A DNA stretch of 64,000 nucleotides from Furcasterigmium furcatum (taxonomy: Eukaryota; Ascomycota; Sordariomycetes; Glomerellales; Plectosphaerellaceae). Below, in pieces: positions 45,167-56,734 of this stretch (positions within the stretch are counted from its first letter, which is position 1; each line of letters starts with the position of its first letter). The notes beneath the pieces are model-generated. The model had not been told where the DNA came from, ran no database searches, and worked only from the letters and a program-made list of their open reading frames with translations. The position numbers and the translations under genes are program-made. The stretch is from contig BCIA01000003.1 of NCBI GenBank assembly GCA_001599815.1, positions 4,464,001-4,528,000 on the forward strand, written 5' to 3'.

Positions 45167-47101
45167 AGTCCGATATCCGAGTCCGAGGCCGGATCCAGCT
45201 TGACACGTGTCCAACCGTGGCCAAATCGAAGCTATTTTGAACCAATCCCCGCCACGTTGGCGCGTACATTGCTGGAGGGCCTACAGGCACGACGACCCAG
45301 TCACACTCGTCCGCCCTGATCGATAGCCACGTGGCTCGACCTCTGAGGCGGTATCACCCCGGAAGACGCCCCCAGTCTGTCAACCATCAGGTGGACCCGG
45401 AACTGGACCTAAGGATGTCACACATGGAGGGGAGGCGTTGTCAGGTTCACTCCACTCACAACCAGGCGGCTCACTTCTAATCCGACGTCAATACTCGGTG
45501 AGCGGCAAGACGTCGGTCAGGGAAAGCCACCAGGTCCGATATGTGACCTATCACCACTTGCTCACTTCTCAGACGTCTCTCCTGCTGCTTGTTACCTCCA
45601 AGGCTCTGACCAGTGTCTGGAACTGGCCATTGTTTCCTCTTGCGTTGCCTGCCGGCTCGTCTTGTGCAGCGAGTCGGTGCTGTTGGATGCTTCTGGACAA
45701 TCGCCTCAACCAGCACTTTGATAGACACGAATTCTACTCCTCGACAGCCGAGAATTGAACTATATAAGCTTCCCTGACCCACAGTCATCGGTCTGGAATA
45801 TCAGACCGGCGACATTCTCGCTGGCCCTCTCAGTCCCCCCGGCTTGTGTCACCTCAAACCCCACGCTATCATCGCCTCCGTTTGGGGCCTTGCAAGACAG
45901 GGAGGACAACCTCTCTTCCGCCCTATGTGCCGACCCAAGCCGTGTCGGCATTATGGCAAAATCCCGCACCGGTCGACACTTTCTATACCGCAACAACCAC
46001 CAATGGCCGCGTTGTGATCCCCCGTGATGCCGGTAAGATCCGATTCTCTAGCGAAGGGATCATGGCAAACGCCCAGGGCCGGGGTTGGCCCTCGCACCAG
46101 AATGTCCAGGTCTAAGAGAGCGATCAGCTGCCTCGCGAAGGCGCCAAAACACGAAAGCCTACGCGTACATGGCGACATTACGACTGGCCATCATCGCCTC
46201 GCCCTGAAGGCAGAGCGCCGAACTACCGCTTCCCAACCCCAGTTTCTCGAGGTGTGGCAGGGAGCTTCTCCGAGGCGCGTGCCATTGGCCGCAGTCCCGC
46301 ACGCTCATCCAAGAATCTGTTCAACTGGTCTTGGACCCTGATACCGGGACGACACAATACACTCGTTTGCCAACACACCATCCGCGACGCAGCCCGGTTG
46401 GCTCTCCCTATCATGGAAGCTTGACCGCCTATCCCACCGGCTACTCCGAGATCATGGTACCCCAACCTCCCGCTGTCTTCATTCCCCCCCAATCTCGCCT
46501 CATAGCACGCCCGCCTCACGTCCAATGGGCTCACATCGGTCACCACGAACCACAACAAGCGAGGCGGTCAGCGCAAGATCCGATAGCATCGCCATTGGGA
46601 TGCGAGAATGACCAGGTCTCCGCAGCCTGACGGCTGGTCGCCCCGGGGAGAAAGATGAGCATCTTGGCGGCGGATAAGACGTGGCTCGAGAGGATGCATT
46701 GGGTTTTGTCCACGAGACCTGGTCTTGTGGTGGTGGTGTCGTCGCGATATGTCCCGGGCCGCCGAAGCCAGCGCGACGTTGCGAAATCTACCCTATCGGA
46801 GGTTGCACGAGCCTGGCTTAGGCACTCGCTCGCCGCGCTCGGTGGTTCCTTGTGGTCGACCATCTCGGGCGATGCGGCTCCGGATGTTGCTGGTGCCTTC
46901 TTTGCGCCGGGAAATGCCTTTAAGAACTGATCGTGAGGCCCTTTGTCGACGCAGAAGAGACGATGGTCTCAGAAATGCAAATACTGAGGACTGAACAGCC
47001 GGACGACTGTTGGCGATTTCCCCATCACCCCCTTTCCCCTGTCCATCGGCGTACCAGCAGAACACCCACCCACCACTCATGAGAAACGAACAGCGGCCGC
47101 A
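45167..47101. other. Intergenic with uncertain coding potential
   Basis: About 1.9 kb. Between 45846 and 46930 there are several plus-strand open stretches (45846-46115, 46331-46630, 46655-46930), and more than one frame reads like a protein, including a Pro/His-rich piece. I could not assemble them into one model with consistent splice phases, so no gene is called. Confidence 0.4.
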
Positions 47102-48152
47102 ATGTCGTCAATGTTCGGTAGTGTAAGTTCCATGCTAAACCTATATCAAGACCGGCGACTGACAATCAAGGGACAGCGCGCACCCAAGGAGAAGAGCCAC
47201 CACAGCTCTGGAAAGTCGACGCATCATCACAGCCACAAGTCCAAGAGCGAGAGGAGACACAGGGAGAGCACGCAGTACGAACCCAACACCGGGCCTGCAC
47301 CACTCACGTTTCTCTTCGTCATGGTCGAACACTTTATCAGCGAGGAAGCCCAATATCGGGTCAATGACCGCTGGGGCAATGTCCTCCCCCCGGAGAACCT
47401 GGCAGCTTACGACCACGCCCGAGAAACTCCAGGGAGGGTCTGGCGGTATTTCAACGGTGAAATACAGGGAGCAGACGGGTACCAATGGATGCGCAACCCC
47501 GACGGCGTCGGCGGCATATACCCCGTCTCGCATGGACATATCACCGGCGGGCCGATGGTCGGGTACAAAACGACCAGCGTCTTCAACTGCGGCCGCTTCC
47601 TGCCGTGTATTCACGCCCCCGCCGACTCTTCCATCACCCCCATAGACGGCTCGGAAGACCTCAGGTGGGAGCAGCTCGCCTTCGAGTCGCAGGAGGGCTT
47701 GGCCGATACCCAGCACGGGGTCGTGTCGCGTATCTGGAACGGGCAACGGCACCTGAGTGTGAGGAGGCCCACGTGGATGCCCGACCTTGTTCCCAGCTGC
47801 CACGGTTCAGTCACAGGAGAGGATTCCCCTGTCTCGCGAGGTTTAGGGGGCTGCATCGGTGTTATCCTCGGCCTCATGGCACTATCACAGCGGCCGGGGC
47901 GTGCCGACAACGTCTTCAATGCGTGGCGCAGTGGTAGATGGCCGGCCACGGGCGTCCGCCGAGAGACTGCTGGTGAGCACCATCCCGGTCAACGGCCGAG
48001 GCCACTTCGGAGTCCAGTCCAACTGACGAGGTTTAGATCCTCACCCGGCGGGACCTCCACGGGGCATCTTGGTCCATGTCTGCCCAGATGGGTGGACCGA
48101 ATTTGAGGACATGTTATTGTTCGAGGCGACCGGAATAATGGTCTATGATTGA
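47102..48152 (+). CDS. Unrecognised protein with His/Ser/Lys-rich N terminus
   Basis: A predicted protein of 328 residues in two exons, 47102-47972 and 48037-48152, joined G|AT. The intron has a good donor (gtgagc), a CTGAC branch-like sequence and a TTTAG acceptor, and it replaces a low-quality read-through tail with GILVHVCPDGWTEFEDMLLF. The N-terminal part is basic and His-rich (STHHHSHKSKSERRHRES). A middle globular part contains FVMVEHFISEEAQYRVNDRWG and YQWMRNPDGVGGIYPVSHGH. A weakly hydrophobic stretch (GGCIGVILGLMAL) lies near residue 262. I do not recognise the family. The reverse strand also has a 220-codon ORF here, so coding status is likely rather than certain. Confidence 0.6.
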
Positions 48153-48571
48153 CTCTGTCTGCTTAAGAGCCGGTTCCATTTCTGTCTCAACATCGGGTTG
48201 TTTCCTTCTCGTACAGCCAGTCACGTCTGGTCTCGTGTCCATCTTACGCGAGCATGTTGTCAAGAAGCGGCGAATCAGGGACATTAGGCGTTCATTATCA
48301 TCATTTCTTCAAGATTCTATGCCACATATCTCGCTCTACACTGGCCGGGTCGACTGGAGGTGACCTTTTTGTGCGCCCCTATAAATAAGAAGGCCCCTCC
48401 CCTCGAGAGGCTTTGCAGCCCCTCAGCGTTTGGCGCGGTTCAGCAGCGGAATGGCCGGTCTTTTCGCTCACGACACCCTCAGAATACCGGACCGCCAGGG
48501 TCCCGCGGCCGCAACGCTTCTTGGATCGCTTATCCTTGGATGATTCTGCTCGCCGCCTCGCCCCCTTTACC
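48153..48571. other. Convergent 3' region
   Basis: About 420 bp between two convergent genes. Nothing was recognised. Confidence 0.55.
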
Positions 48572-49965
48572 TCAGACAACATCGGGTAACCTGACGGCGA
48601 TGTCGCCGGACTGCGTGATGTACCGCACCCACGGTAGGGAGGGATATTGCAACTGCAAGACAAGTCAGCGCCTGGACCTGATGAACGTGAGAGAAAGTGA
48701 CCGACCTTTGGTTCTGTGATCTTCAGGTACCGCACCTGGATACCACTTGTGGTGAAATAAGGAATCTCAAACTTGACCTGGATCGGCCTCTTCGCGCCCT
48801 TGGAGGCAAGGCCGCCCATGCTTCCGCCGAAACCGCCCGTCATGCCGCCGCCATGCTCGTCGTCGCCCCGCACGGAGGGCAGGCCCAGCTCCGCGCGCAT
48901 GAGGAACTCCTTGCCGCCGCCGAACTGCTTGATCTTCCACACGATGGCGCTCTGCTCGGGGGCGTAGTGGACGGCGCCAATGTTGGTCCTGAAGCGGGGG
49001 GAGTCGGCGTCGTCGGGGACGGGGACGATGATCTCGACGTTGTTGGCGGTGCTGCGGCGCTTGAACTGCGCCTTGGCCTTGAGCATGTACTCGATGCGGG
49101 ATCCTGAGTGCGACTCGACGAGGCACTCGACCCAGATGAGGGGCTTGACCTGGGTGTTCAGGCGGTAGCTCATGAGCTCGAACTCGCCGTCCGGGGGGAT
49201 GAAGGAGATTGTGCGGTCGTTCTCGAAGCGGGAGAGGCGGACGCACTGGTGGAACTTGACGTCCTCCATCTCGATGGCCTTGCCGCGGGTGGTGCGGCCG
49301 GTGGTCTCGAACATGACCTTGTCGTTGAGGCCGAGGCGGAGCTCGGGCATGCCGCTGAGGTAGCACTTCATCTTGATGGCGCCGAGGATCTCTGAGCGGA
49401 GGACGTTGCCGTTGGCGCCGACCAGGAGGTTGAGGGACTCGACGACGTCGAGGAAGACCTCGTTCTTGCGGTAGCGGATGCCCTCGGAGCGCCAGGAGAC
49501 GGCGTTTGTGACGGCGATGGGCGGCCGGGCCTGGACCTCGAGCTTGTGCGACTCTTGCGTGATGTATTCCTGGAGGATCTTGCTCTCGGTGGTTTGGGGG
49601 TAGCCAAAGTCCATCATCTCATCGAGCAGCTCGTAGATGATGACAAAGTTGTCTCGGATGGACTCCTCCTCGAGGGCCTTGAAGTACTCGGTGAAGACTT
49701 CTACGACCTTGTGGAGGAACAGGAGGATCTCGGCGGCGTTTGTGTTTCGTTTCGTCAGGGCGAGGAGGTAGAGGTTGTTGTGGCGGATGTAGAGGTAGTT
49801 GATGCCCTCGTGGGAGAAGCAGGGCGGCACGGCAGAGGACTCCTCCTCGGCCTCGGACAGGAGGACGGGGAACTGTTCGACGGCAGACATGGGGATGTCT
49901 CCGCGATAGTTACGGGCGAGGAGGGTCTTGCCCTTGAGATCGAGGAAGAAGAGAGCGGACGCCAT
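48572..49965 (-). CDS. APM1: AP-1 clathrin adaptor medium chain (mu1)
   Basis: A 446-residue adaptor subunit in two exons on the minus strand, 49965-48706 and 48652-48572. The N-terminal longin-like domain (MASALFFLDLKGKTLLARNY, FLHKVVEVFTEYFKALEEESI) runs to about residue 140, and the mu homology domain that binds YxxPhi cargo signals takes the rest (VSWRSEGIRYRKNEVFLDVVE, FIPPDGEFELMSYRL). A Gly-rich insert (GGGMTGGFGGSMGG) interrupts it near residue 380, and the domain resumes with IPYFTTSGIQVRYLKI. The short last exon supplies LQYPSLPWVRYITQSGDIAVR, the conserved end. Length and start agree with fungal mu1; this subunit sorts cargo at the trans-Golgi and endosomes. Confidence 0.96.
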
Positions 49966-52826
49966 GATGAAGGCGGCGCGGGCTTATAGCGGCGGAGGGG
50001 CAGTCGGGGGGAGAGGAGAATTGGCGCGTCGGCCAGAGAGATTAGAGCTCCCGAGAGGAGCACAGCATGCGGTTGAGGGGTCGTTGGAGGTCGTCGATGT
50101 GGCAGAATTATTTGCTGGTCGTCCGTCGAGCTTGGGGCTTGGGGAGTGTTGGGTTTACAGCCTTAGCAGGCGTGCAATATTGAAGCCAGCCATGATGCAG
50201 CTCGCAGTAGGGGATGTGGTGTCAAGAGCACGGACCATGTCTTAGTCAGGTACCTGAGGTCGTGTGGATCTGGGGTGGGTTATCAGGCGCGACTGACGAA
50301 CGATAAGAGTCACGGGTAAGGTCACATGACCTGACTTCGCATGCCCCACCGTCGCTTCTGACAAAACTTCACGAGGCGCGACCCTCTCCGAAACGGTTTC
50401 TTCTTCTCTTCCTCACCGCGTCCATTAGACAGTGCAGCTCTTCATTCCAACCACACCGGCCCCGACATTCTGTCGGTTCAAGGCCAGCCGTGACGTCGTT
50501 GATGTAGCATGCGATTTCGAGACGCGCAGAGGAAGGAGACTGCGTCTTACGGTGCCATAAGAGCTGCCCTTGTATTTTTTACAGTTGCGTGGGCGGCGTC
50601 AGAAGCACCGAACATTTCTATATTGACTCGGGGATTATTGTACGAGGGGATGACAGCCGTCACAGCTGTCTCGGGGGAGGAACCGATTGAGGAGACCGCC
50701 GAAGCAAACCTTATCCGCCGTGTGCCATGAGCCTTAGACTCGTCACGGCTGCCTGTCCGCGTTTTTCTGCGCTGTGGGCCTGATGCGTGAAGTGAGGCAA
50801 GCACGCAAGTGATAAATTGGCTCGCCAAGTCGTCCATGCGAGCAAAGCAAGGCTCTTCAGCTTGGATAACGTGGTCAAGCTCGGCTGGTGACAGGGTGAT
50901 GAGTGATCAAGCCTCGGAGGTTGCAATCCACTTCCCACCGACGTTGAGCTCCTCCGAGCACGCGCGAGCGGGCGACGGAAAACCAAACGGGCCATCTCCG
51001 TCAACGGTCACTTTCAGAGTCTTCACAAGAAAGACTCACTGATTGGAGATGGGGCAACTCTTGGCCGAACCTCGGGATTTTCTTTACCCGTGACTGACGA
51101 GAAGGGAGGGAGTTCCATCCATCGTCTCACAGCCTGGTTTGCCTGGCCCATTATCGAGGTGGCCCGGTGCCGGGGCGACCACATCACATGAGCGCTCTCA
51201 CCAGGCCCTTCCTTACTCGCTCAGGGCACTGATCCCGGACTGGTGCAAGATCCTGTTGCGCTCGCCCACCGCTCATGACGACGGACCCATTTTGCCTCTG
51301 CTCAAGAGATCTCCCGTCGCTTTACTCGTTCGGGATGCTTACGAGCAGTGTGTGTTTGGCATGTCTTACCCAAATGAGCTTGCTGTCGGGGACTCCTCCA
51401 CCGCCAGACGCCACCCATCGTGTTTAAGCAGAGCATGAGCAGGTGATACGGGGCGAGATCGCGGGCATCCCTGAAGCCGGCCTTCACATGCCGCTTTCAT
51501 GCCCGCCCAAAAAGGAGATGGAGGCGAGTCTTGGGGGGGGCAGAGCGCAGGGCGGTGGTGCGATGGAGCGGTGGAGGGTGATGCTGATTAGCGGACGACT
51601 CGCCCAGTGCCTGATGATGTTCCCTCCCAAGGGGCGACCTGTCTCATGTTGCCTGCGAGGCCGATTGCCGGCTGGGCGAGCCGTCCAATGACTCTCGACC
51701 TGGGCATTTGCACATGGAAGTGGGGAGAGGTCCAGCGCGTTAGAGTTGGGGCTCTCGGAAGCCGAAGCACACTAACACTGGCTACTGCGTCTTGGCGCAA
51801 TCTGATCCATTGCTAATCGAGCATGTGACAGTGCAACCTCTGACACGTGCTCCCAGGATCAGATTCCCCAGTTTCTCCGCTCAACCTAAAGCGCGCTGAA
51901 CGAAGTCCCCTGTAGTGGTGTCCCCCAGGCGCTGTGTTAGCTGGAGACCCCTAAGTACCGATGCGTTGGGATGGGACGGTTTGGCTTCATGTTCCCAACA
52001 CCACCTCGCGTCATGAAAGCCTCAGTGATATCATCCAGAACCGCCCTCACGATATTCCCCAGATAACCCGTTGTTTTTGGCGCTGGCCGTTTCTCCTGCA
52101 TCTGCTGCGCATTGGCCGAGCAACGCAGTGTTGAGGACCCCGGGCGGATGCAGGCTTCCTTCGGGCGTTGCTGCTGAAGATTGCAACGTCTTACGGCATC
52201 AGTACTTCAGGTCCCGTCCCGGACGGGACCTTGAGCACCTGGGCTCACCCTGAAAAACCACGGCGCCCGATCCTCTTCAGCGCCCGTCCTCTCCCACCCT
52301 TTGGGCCCCTTCCACCGACTTTCCTGGTTGTTATAGGCTCGCCTCCCCCCGCAGCTGGACTTTTGGGTAGGTCGGCCGTGACTTGCAGCCGACCCGCCAC
52401 CCACACCATACCCGACGGAGAGCGACTGCGACCGGGCTGCACGCTCTAAGTGCTGTAAGCGCTGAGGGAAGCTCGGGTCCGTCTCCTTGTCTCACCCCAT
52501 CCCATCTCGTGCCTGCTTCCCGCCTGTCTGCCCATCTTGTCTCCTCTCCCACACCCCCAATCCCACAATCCTTCTTCACCTCGTCACAGCCCTCCGTCTG
52601 CGCTAAACAACCCCGTCGTCCTCTCCTTGCGATCGAACCCCATTCTATTCTTCTTCCTGTTTGTTATCTCCTAATCCTCCATGTCATAGACCCTACGCTG
52701 CGACGAAGCATCGTCGACTTTCCTCCCCGCGCCGCACTCGAGACTGCGGTTCCAGCCTCTCCGCCTCACATGTCATTCGCATTCCATGCCCTCGACACGA
52801 GGTAGACTCTGAGAACCGCTGCGCCG
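49966..52826. promoter_or_regulatory. Divergent region between AP-1 mu and OPI1
   Basis: About 2.9 kb without a supportable gene. The stretch 52450-52700 is CT-rich and probably belongs to the OPI1 leader. ORFs are short and lack domains. Confidence 0.45.
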
Positions 52827-54758
52827 ATGGAGCAAGATCACATGCTGCCCCGGCCTGGGGATCAGAGCCATCAGCAGCAGCAGCATCAACCCACCGCCAC
52901 CAGGCAGAACACCTTGGAGCCGTCCCTCGATGCTCCTCTGCCTCCGTCTTACCCGCCGCCGCCGCCGCCGGGCTACCTCTCGCAGTCCCGACCTCACGAC
53001 CTCAGCTTTCCCAGCGCGCCCAGCACAGAGCTGCCGCCAATTCTCCCGCCGACCGCCCACAATGACCTCGCGACGAACAAGCTGCCCTCGCTATCCTCCC
53101 TGACCGGTCCTCCCATGTCGCGTCCGCGTCCGCCAATACCCACGACGAAACCGGCCTCGCTGACCCCAGAACTCCCGTCGCGGCCCAAGCCGAAGCCCGC
53201 CGTCACCCACTGGCCCAGCATGAACCCCTTTACGACATACTATACTCCGAGCCATGCCCAAAACGAGCAGCAAACGGCGTCCATGGACGTCGATGCCACG
53301 AGCAACGCCAACAGCGGGACCAATAGTGCGGCATCCCCTGACAGATTCGAGAGCAGGGGTCCCAGCGTCAGCCTGGATGACCCCGAGGTGCGCTTGGCCG
53401 CTGAGGCGCTTGGCGACCTGAAAGCAGGCATGTCCACCACTACCCATCCATCCATCTTCAATTGAGAAGCCCGTAGACTAACACGCCCGGTAGACTTTGG
53501 CAACTCTCCGACAAACCGGAGCACCCCGGTCCCGTCAGGCTCGCCCGCTGGGTCTATCACCAACCCCCAGACTCCTCAGCAAGAGCCCCTCTTCTCTCTC
53601 CTTACTACATCACACCCCCTGCTCGCCACCACTATCGAGAACGCCACATCCGCGTATAACAACTCGAAGAACTTCTCCCCCCGGATAAGGTCCAGCGTCG
53701 AGTATGTCGAAGGCTATCTCACCCCCATCGCCAACACGGTAGGCTCGGTCAGCCGTGTGACGGGTGTCGAGGGCGGTGTTCGGTGGTTCCTGGGAGGACG
53801 GCGACCAGGCGACCATGATGGCCCGGATGCGGGATCACACAAGAGGCGCAAGGTCGGCAAGGGCGATGAGATGATCGGCATTATCATTGACCCTGCCACG
53901 GGCACCGTCGCTCCCGCGGCTGAAGGCGACATCACGCGTGACTCCTTCATCTTCAAGCATGATCGTCGCTTGTCGAGGGCCAGCACGATTGACACCCTGC
54001 CCGCCTACGACGACCACCGTTCACCGGCATACGTCGAGAACGACAGGCAGAGCACGGATCGGCCCATTAGCCAGGCGAGCGCCCGGCAGTCCCGCCTCAT
54101 GATGTCAACATCTGGCTTGGCTGTCTCCATGAGCAAGGAGAGCTTGCGAAGCCTGAAGTACTGTCTTCGCTGGCTGCGCAAGGCTAATGACCACATTGGC
54201 AGCGTCGTCACAAACCTGAAGACGACCCTGGAAGAATATGACCAGGCTGGCGCCCCCAACCAGGAGGCCGCTACCACCGAGACTCAGGGCGCCGATGAGA
54301 TGGATATCGATGCGGCCAATGCCAGCCGGCAACCATCGCCGCAGGACCAGAAGTTCCTTGCCGCCAAGATCCTGGCCTACAAGGCCGACATCTTCAAATC
54401 GCTCCAGGGGGCGATTGAGACTGTCTCCAAGTACGCCGGCGGCGCTCTGCCCGAGAACGCCCGGATCCTGGTCCACAACCATCTCATCTCTCTTCCTCAG
54501 CGCTTCCGCTATGCGTCCATGATCGAGCAGCAGTCTCGTGCCGGGACGCCGAGGCCGAACGATGAGATCACTCGCGAGAATGCAAACCGCGCGCTGGTCC
54601 TTGCCAAGGAGGGCCTCGACATGATCACCCAGGTCAGCGGCGTCATTGACGGAACCATCGTCTGCGCCGAGGAGTGGTGTGACAAGCTCAGCCGCAAGAG
54701 GACTTCTGCTGACGCTCTCCTGCCTGAGACCCGGCAAGAGGCCGATGCGAAGACCTGA
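52827..54758 (+). CDS. opi1: OPI1-family transcriptional regulator (Neurospora CCG-8 type)
   Basis: A 621-residue regulator in two exons, 52827-53427 and 53494-54758. The N-terminal third is Pro/Gln-rich and disordered. After the splice, the Opi1 domain begins with QEPLFSLLTTSHPLLATTIENATSAY and SVEYVEGYLTPIANTVGSVSRVTGVEGGVRWFLG, then a KHDRRLSRASTIDTLPAYD segment and a helical C-terminal block (SKESLRSLKYCLRWLRKANDHI; AIETVSKYAGGALPENARILV). In yeast Opi1 represses phospholipid genes and senses phosphatidic acid at the ER; in Neurospora the homologue CCG-8 is clock-controlled. The intron needs a GC donor (CAG|GCATGT, 53428) with acceptor TAG ending at 53493; no GT donor gives the right phase. 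Confidence 0.93.
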
Positions 54759-55465
54759 ACGAGACGAGAAACAAAAATGACAGAAAACCGGAGATAAAAA
54801 TCGATTACGGAACGGCGAACAGAAAAGGTCAGACGATTTCTCAGCCGAGGGCGGCGAGATTCCTCAACCACAACCCTCCACCCTTATGATACCACAGAGG
54901 GTACCTCCCCTCCTCTTTTCCCTTCTTCGCCCCCGCCGTCGTCGACTCGAATCCACGACGGCTGGGTGCCCATCTATTCTGAACATGCTTTTCCTTCGCG
55001 GAACGCCTTTACCTCCTTTTTCTATGTCTTGGTGGATGCTGCGGGACTGCCATTTGGGTCTGAGATATACCACGCTCGGTCGGTTGGCGATTGTCAGGGA
55101 ATCGGGCCTACCATGGCGTTGGGCGAGGCGAGCTATCAGCCTTTTTGATGGAAGCACTGGGATGGTGTTATAGAGATACTATGCGGCATGTTGCCATTGT
55201 ATACAAGTTACTGATTTGGCACTCAGGACTGTCCTGATGTGAGCACGATGTGATAGTGGTGAAGCTTGGTGGCTGCAGTGTGATGTCGTAGCTAAAAGGA
55301 CTAAATAGCCACTGTTGTCGGCATCCAAAAGGCGGAACACTGAGACGTTTCATGTCCATCTGTGTGCCAGGAAGAATTACATTAAGACATACTATCCATG
55401 GATACGTACGGTACACATGAGTTGGACTACTACATATGGGTGAATACGCCTGCGATTCAAACACA
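54759..55465. other. Convergent 3' region
   Basis: About 700 bp between OPI1 and the membrane-protein gene. Likely 3' UTRs; nothing else was recognised. Confidence 0.55.
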
Positions 55466-56734
55466 TTAGGAGCGCAGCAACGGCGTCGCCTCGCTGGCCC
55501 CTTCGGCGGCAGCGCCCTCGGAGCCCTCCACACGAGCCGCGGCAGCGTCGATATCCTCCTCGTCCTCCCTCCGGATGACCCTCTCGCGCAGGATCCAGCC
55601 CACGCAGACGCCCGCGCCGGGGCCGAGGAGGACGGAGGAGCCGAGGGTACCGATCAAGGCGGACCAGCCGGCCTCGATGAAGATGGAGTAGAGGGTGATG
55701 ATGGCGATGGCGCCCCAGTTGACGAACTCGTAGCGGAGGACGGAGCGGGTGACGGCCTTGCTCTTGTCCTTGCGGGTGAGAGACCAGAGGAGGGCGATGT
55801 GGGCCGCGAGCGAGAGGACGATGGGGACGGCGTAGACGAGGGCGAGGGAGAGGGGGGAGCGTTCGAGGTCGAGGGGCTTGACGCCACCTGAGCGCTGCGA
55901 GGGGGAGGCGGCCTCCTCTTCGCCAGTGGTGGCGCGGCGGCGGGTGTCGAGGGTCTCGACGAGGGTGGCGAGGAGGTAGCGGAGGAGGGGGACCCAGATG
56001 GGGAAGAGGAGCCAGAGGGAGATGGGGAGCGCGGAGCGGTAGATGAGGGCCAGGGCGGCGGGGAGGGCGAAGCCGATGAGGACGGCGTCGGCGATGGCCA
56101 GGGCGTCCGCGGAGGAGCGGAGACGGCGGCGGCGGAGGGCCTTGCGCTTCTTCGTGTGGATGGCGGATGCGGATGCGGCGTCGTCGTCTTCCTCGGAGGA
56201 TGGGCGTTGGGGGCTGGCGTCGCCCTCCTGCGGTTGGGCAGGAGTCTGGGCGGAGCGGATGCGGCGGATCTCGCGGTAGCTGGTGACGATCCACCCGGCG
56301 GCGATGAAGACGAAGACGAAGGGGCCGCCGCCGATGTGGGCGAGGAACCAGAGGAGGCCGAGGCGGCGGAGGTAGCCGCCCCCTTCGCCGGCGACGACGC
56401 GGGAGGATTCGATGTAAGTGACGGTCAGGAGGGCGGCGGTGAAGGCGAACACGGTGCTCATGAAGGCGACACCGCGCGTGGATGCGAGAGCGGCTTCGAA
56501 AAAGGCGATGCCGAAGCAGATGTATGAGCCGAGGACAGGGATGGACTTGCCGATGGCGGGGTGGATGGCGTGTGAGGAGCAGCGGGAGAGAAGCAGGGGG
56601 ACCTCAAGGAAGGCATCGCGGGTGAGGATCAGGAGAACGACGAGGAGGAGGACGAGAAGCGGCGCAAGGAGGGGCTTGATGGGAGCGGATCGGATGGGCG
56701 ACCTCTTCAGAGCGGGGGGAATGGTGAAAGCCAT
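55466..56734 (-). CDS. Polytopic membrane protein of unknown function
   Basis: An intronless protein of 422 residues starting at 56734 (MAFTIPPALKRSP); an earlier ATG at 56845 is possible but adds nothing membrane-like. About eight to nine hydrophobic segments are visible, starting with PLLAPLLVLLLVVLLIL and including YICFGIAFFEAALA, STVFAFTAALLTVTYI, GGPFVFVFIAAGWIV, ADAVLIGFALPAALALIY and WVPLLRYLLATLV. Two cytosolic-looking loops are hydrophilic: an acidic/Ser loop followed by a KKRKALRRRRLR run, and a second near residue 285. The C terminus ends ASEATPLLRS, where the TPLL resembles an acidic dileucine-type vacuolar or endosomal sorting signal. I do not recognise the family. Confidence 0.8.
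   Translation of the reverse strand: MAFTIPPALKRSPIRSAPIKPLLAPLLVLLLVVLLILTRDAFLEVPLLLSRCSSHAIHPAIGKSIPVLGSYICFGIAFFEAALASTRGVAFMSTVFAFTAALLTVTYIESSRVVAGEGGGYLRRLGLLWFLAHIGGGPFVFVFIAAGWIVTSYREIRRIRSAQTPAQPQEGDASPQRPSSEEDDDAASASAIHTKKRKALRRRRLRSSADALAIADAVLIGFALPAALALIYRSALPISLWLLFPIWVPLLRYLLATLVETLDTRRRATTGEEEAASPSQRSGGVKPLDLERSPLSLALVYAVPIVLSLAAHIALLWSLTRKDKSKAVTRSVLRYEFVNWGAIAIITLYSIFIEAGWSALIGTLGSSVLLGPGAGVCVGWILRERVIRREDEEDIDAAAARVEGSEGAAAEGASEATPLLRS

Noticed and set aside
49960..49965. Alternative upstream start for the AP-1 mu chain
   Set aside because: The ATG at 49965 already gives the canonical mu1 N terminus (MASALFFLDLKGK), and no in-frame extension is needed.
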